In this document: one piece after another, positions 61,229 to 62,382 of the stretch
Numbering within the stretch: the first letter of the stretch is position 1
How the letters are laid out: each line of letters starts with the position of its first letter
Origin: DASUFE01 sp036274675
GTDB taxonomy: Bacteria; Pseudomonadota; Gammaproteobacteria; HTCC5015
NCBI GenBank assembly: GCA_036274675.1
Contig: DASUFE010000008.1
Span: forward strand, 1 to 62,382
Direction of reading: 5' to 3'
DNA: 62,382 nt
Notes under the pieces: model-generated
Told to the model about the DNA's origin: nothing
Seen by the model: only the letters and a program-made list of their open reading frames with translations
Databases searched by the model: none
Position numbers and translations under genes: made by a program

Positions 61229-62382
61229 ATGCGAAGCGCGAACGTCGTAAAGTGTTTCTCAAGGTTTCTTATCGCAAGGAAGCATTCACGCATTCACCAA
61301 GACCGGTTAAGGCCGATGTCTTGTGACCGGGAATCGCTGCTTCAAAAGCGGATATCCGCAGCAGCCATACTCCTGGTTTTCTCCCTGTCTCTATTGCCGG
61401 CAATTGCCCAGGCCGCGCCGCCGGCCAATCCGCCGGCGACTTTCACCGTACCCGCGACTGACAGCAACGGGTCCTACTCGATATCCTGGAGCACGGTTTC
61501 CACGTCGACAAAGTACGAATTGCAGGAGAGCGTTAACGGCGGTTCCTGGTCGACGATCCAGAACACCAGCGCCACCAGCAAGAGCTTCTCGGGCAAGACC
61601 AGCGGCAGTTACGGTTACCAGATTCGCGCCTGCAATGCGGACGGTTGCAGTGCATACAGCGAAACCAAAACCACCGACGTGGCCATTGTCCCCGGGGTGC
61701 CGAACGCCGGCTTGAGCGTTACGCTGGGCCCGGATGGCACCAGCATCAGCGTCGACTGGAATGCAGTCAGCGGGGCCACTTCTTATCAAGTACAACAGCG
61801 CATCATGGGCGGCAGTTGGAGCCAGGTCTATTCCGGCTCCGCGTTAATTGCAGAAATCACCGGGTTGAGCGCGGCCTACTACGAGAATCAGGTTAGGGCC
61901 TGCAAAACCGTGGGCAGTTACACCAGTTGTTCGGCATGGTCGAACTCGACTTACGGCCGTGTACCGGGACTCGGCGGCGACGGCGCGCCCGCTGATTCCG
62001 ACAGCTATACCTTCTCAAGCAACACCATTCAATATATCGATTTCGACGGAATTTTCACCCTGAAGTGGTCTGCGATGACCATTGCGACTTATAACGGGCC
62101 CATCACGGCGACCTATTACTACGTGAACTCGGTGAAAGTTACTAGCAAATCCAAGAGCTACACCGATCAAACGACCGGCTTGAATAACTATAATGTCCAG
62201 GGCTGCACGGTCACCCAGCTTCAGGGCGACACGTCGCCCAAGGAATACTGCAGCAGCTACCTGGGGATGCAGGTTCTGGTGCAGAAAATAGCGCCAAACC
62301 CCGCCACCTTCGAAGCATTCGTGCCGAACGTTTGCGGCACGCCACCTTCAATACCCCCGTCGGTGACGGTGAACTGGGAACC
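61229..62382 (+). CDS. Exported fibronectin type III protein, 3' end outside window
   Basis: Partial: 384 codons, open to the window edge. ATG 61229 has a strong ribosome site (GAGGGAG); ATG 61316 is also in frame. A long N-region is followed by a signal peptide (SAAAILLVFSLSLLPAIAQA). Two FN3-like domains follow: SYSISWSTVSTSTKYELQES to QIRACNADGCSAYS, and SISVDWNAVSGATSYQVQQR to QVRACKTVGSYTSCSAWS. Paired FN3 domains of this wording are typical at the start of RHS/YD-repeat proteins, so a large RHS-type protein may continue beyond the edge. That is inference. It may be a separate transcript from the 50.3-60.7 kb module. Confidence 0.75.
   Translation, partial: MRSANVVKCFSRFLIARKHSRIHQDRLRPMSCDRESLLQKRISAAAILLVFSLSLLPAIAQAAPPANPPATFTVPATDSNGSYSISWSTVSTSTKYELQESVNGGSWSTIQNTSATSKSFSGKTSGSYGYQIRACNADGCSAYSETKTTDVAIVPGVPNAGLSVTLGPDGTSISVDWNAVSGATSYQVQQRIMGGSWSQVYSGSALIAEITGLSAAYYENQVRACKTVGSYTSCSAWSNSTYGRVPGLGGDGAPADSDSYTFSSNTIQYIDFDGIFTLKWSAMTIATYNGPITATYYYVNSVKVTSKSKSYTDQTTGLNNYNVQGCTVTQLQGDTSPKEYCSSYLGMQVLVQKIAPNPATFEAFVPNVCGTPPSIPPSVTVNWE

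Noticed and set aside
1..62382. CRISPR array, IS elements, prophage or integrase genes
   Set aside because: No regularly spaced direct repeats with unique spacers, no transposase or integrase motif, and no phage structural gene was seen. The 15 coding repeats at 50478-56444 are protein repeats, not CRISPR.

Overview
This is a 62.4 kb chromosomal window from a Gram-negative proteobacterium. The gene order glnA / DUF4124 protein / ntrB-ntrC, separate glyQ and glyS, the thiS-thiG-trmB run, a complete System I cytochrome c maturation operon (ccmABCDEFGHI) and sigma54/NtrC control of nitrogen genes all point to Beta- or Gammaproteobacteria. System I ccm with this housekeeping order fits a Nitrosomonadales-like betaproteobacterium best, but that placement is inference. 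No insertion sequence, prophage or CRISPR array was recognised.

Layout. (1) 0.05-5.0 kb: a membrane histidine kinase diverges from an ABC-2 permease, an uncharacterised protein, a type II/IV pseudopilin and an ABC ATPase. (2) 5.0-6.3 kb: a GH1 beta-glucosidase whose conserved N-terminus has no canonical start codon. (3) 6.5-11.4 kb: nitrogen control (ntrC, ntrB, a DUF4124 protein, glnA) with two sigma54 promoter candidates and three NtrC operator candidates. (4) 11.6-18.3 kb: glyQ, glyS, a PlsC-type acyltransferase, an M15 peptidase, trmB, thiG and thiS. (5) 18.4-25.6 kb: ccmI back to ccmA on the minus strand. (6) 25.7-44.0 kb: a dense signalling region with five histidine kinases (four of them hybrids), two single-domain response regulators and a KaiC-like ATPase. 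It also holds an emrRAB-type efflux operon, a GH15 enzyme and a glucose-dehydrogenase-like SDR. (7) 44.2-44.8 kb: an intact tRNA-Gly(CCC) between two repeat copies built from pieces of the same tRNA. (8) 44.8-50.1 kb: a DUF2239 protein with a palindromic operator, a BON-SRPBCC membrane protein, an MFS transporter and thiO. (9) 50.3-62.4 kb: an exported-protein region. It starts with a protein of about 2,360 residues carrying 15 tandem repeats of about 133 residues. A lipoprotein, an S1/P1-nuclease / Zn-phospholipase-C-like protein and a small secreted protein follow, then the 5' part of a fibronectin-III protein cut by the window edge.

How the genes work together. NtrB/NtrC would activate their own promoter and that of glnA under nitrogen limitation. 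The ccm genes form one apparently complete haem-delivery pathway for c-type cytochromes. ThiO, ThiS and ThiG all supply the thiazole half of thiamine, from two separate loci. The signalling region has three apparent transcription units: kaiC-like plus hybrid kinase; response regulator plus PAS-kinase-receiver; and PAS kinase, Rcp1-like regulator and REC-PAS-kinase-REC. No DNA-binding output domain is encoded among them, so their targets are likely proteins or lie elsewhere.

Most novel candidates. These are the exported module at 50.3-60.7 kb, the pseudopilin embedded in an ABC transporter/kinase cluster at the left end, and the tRNA-Gly-derived repeats.
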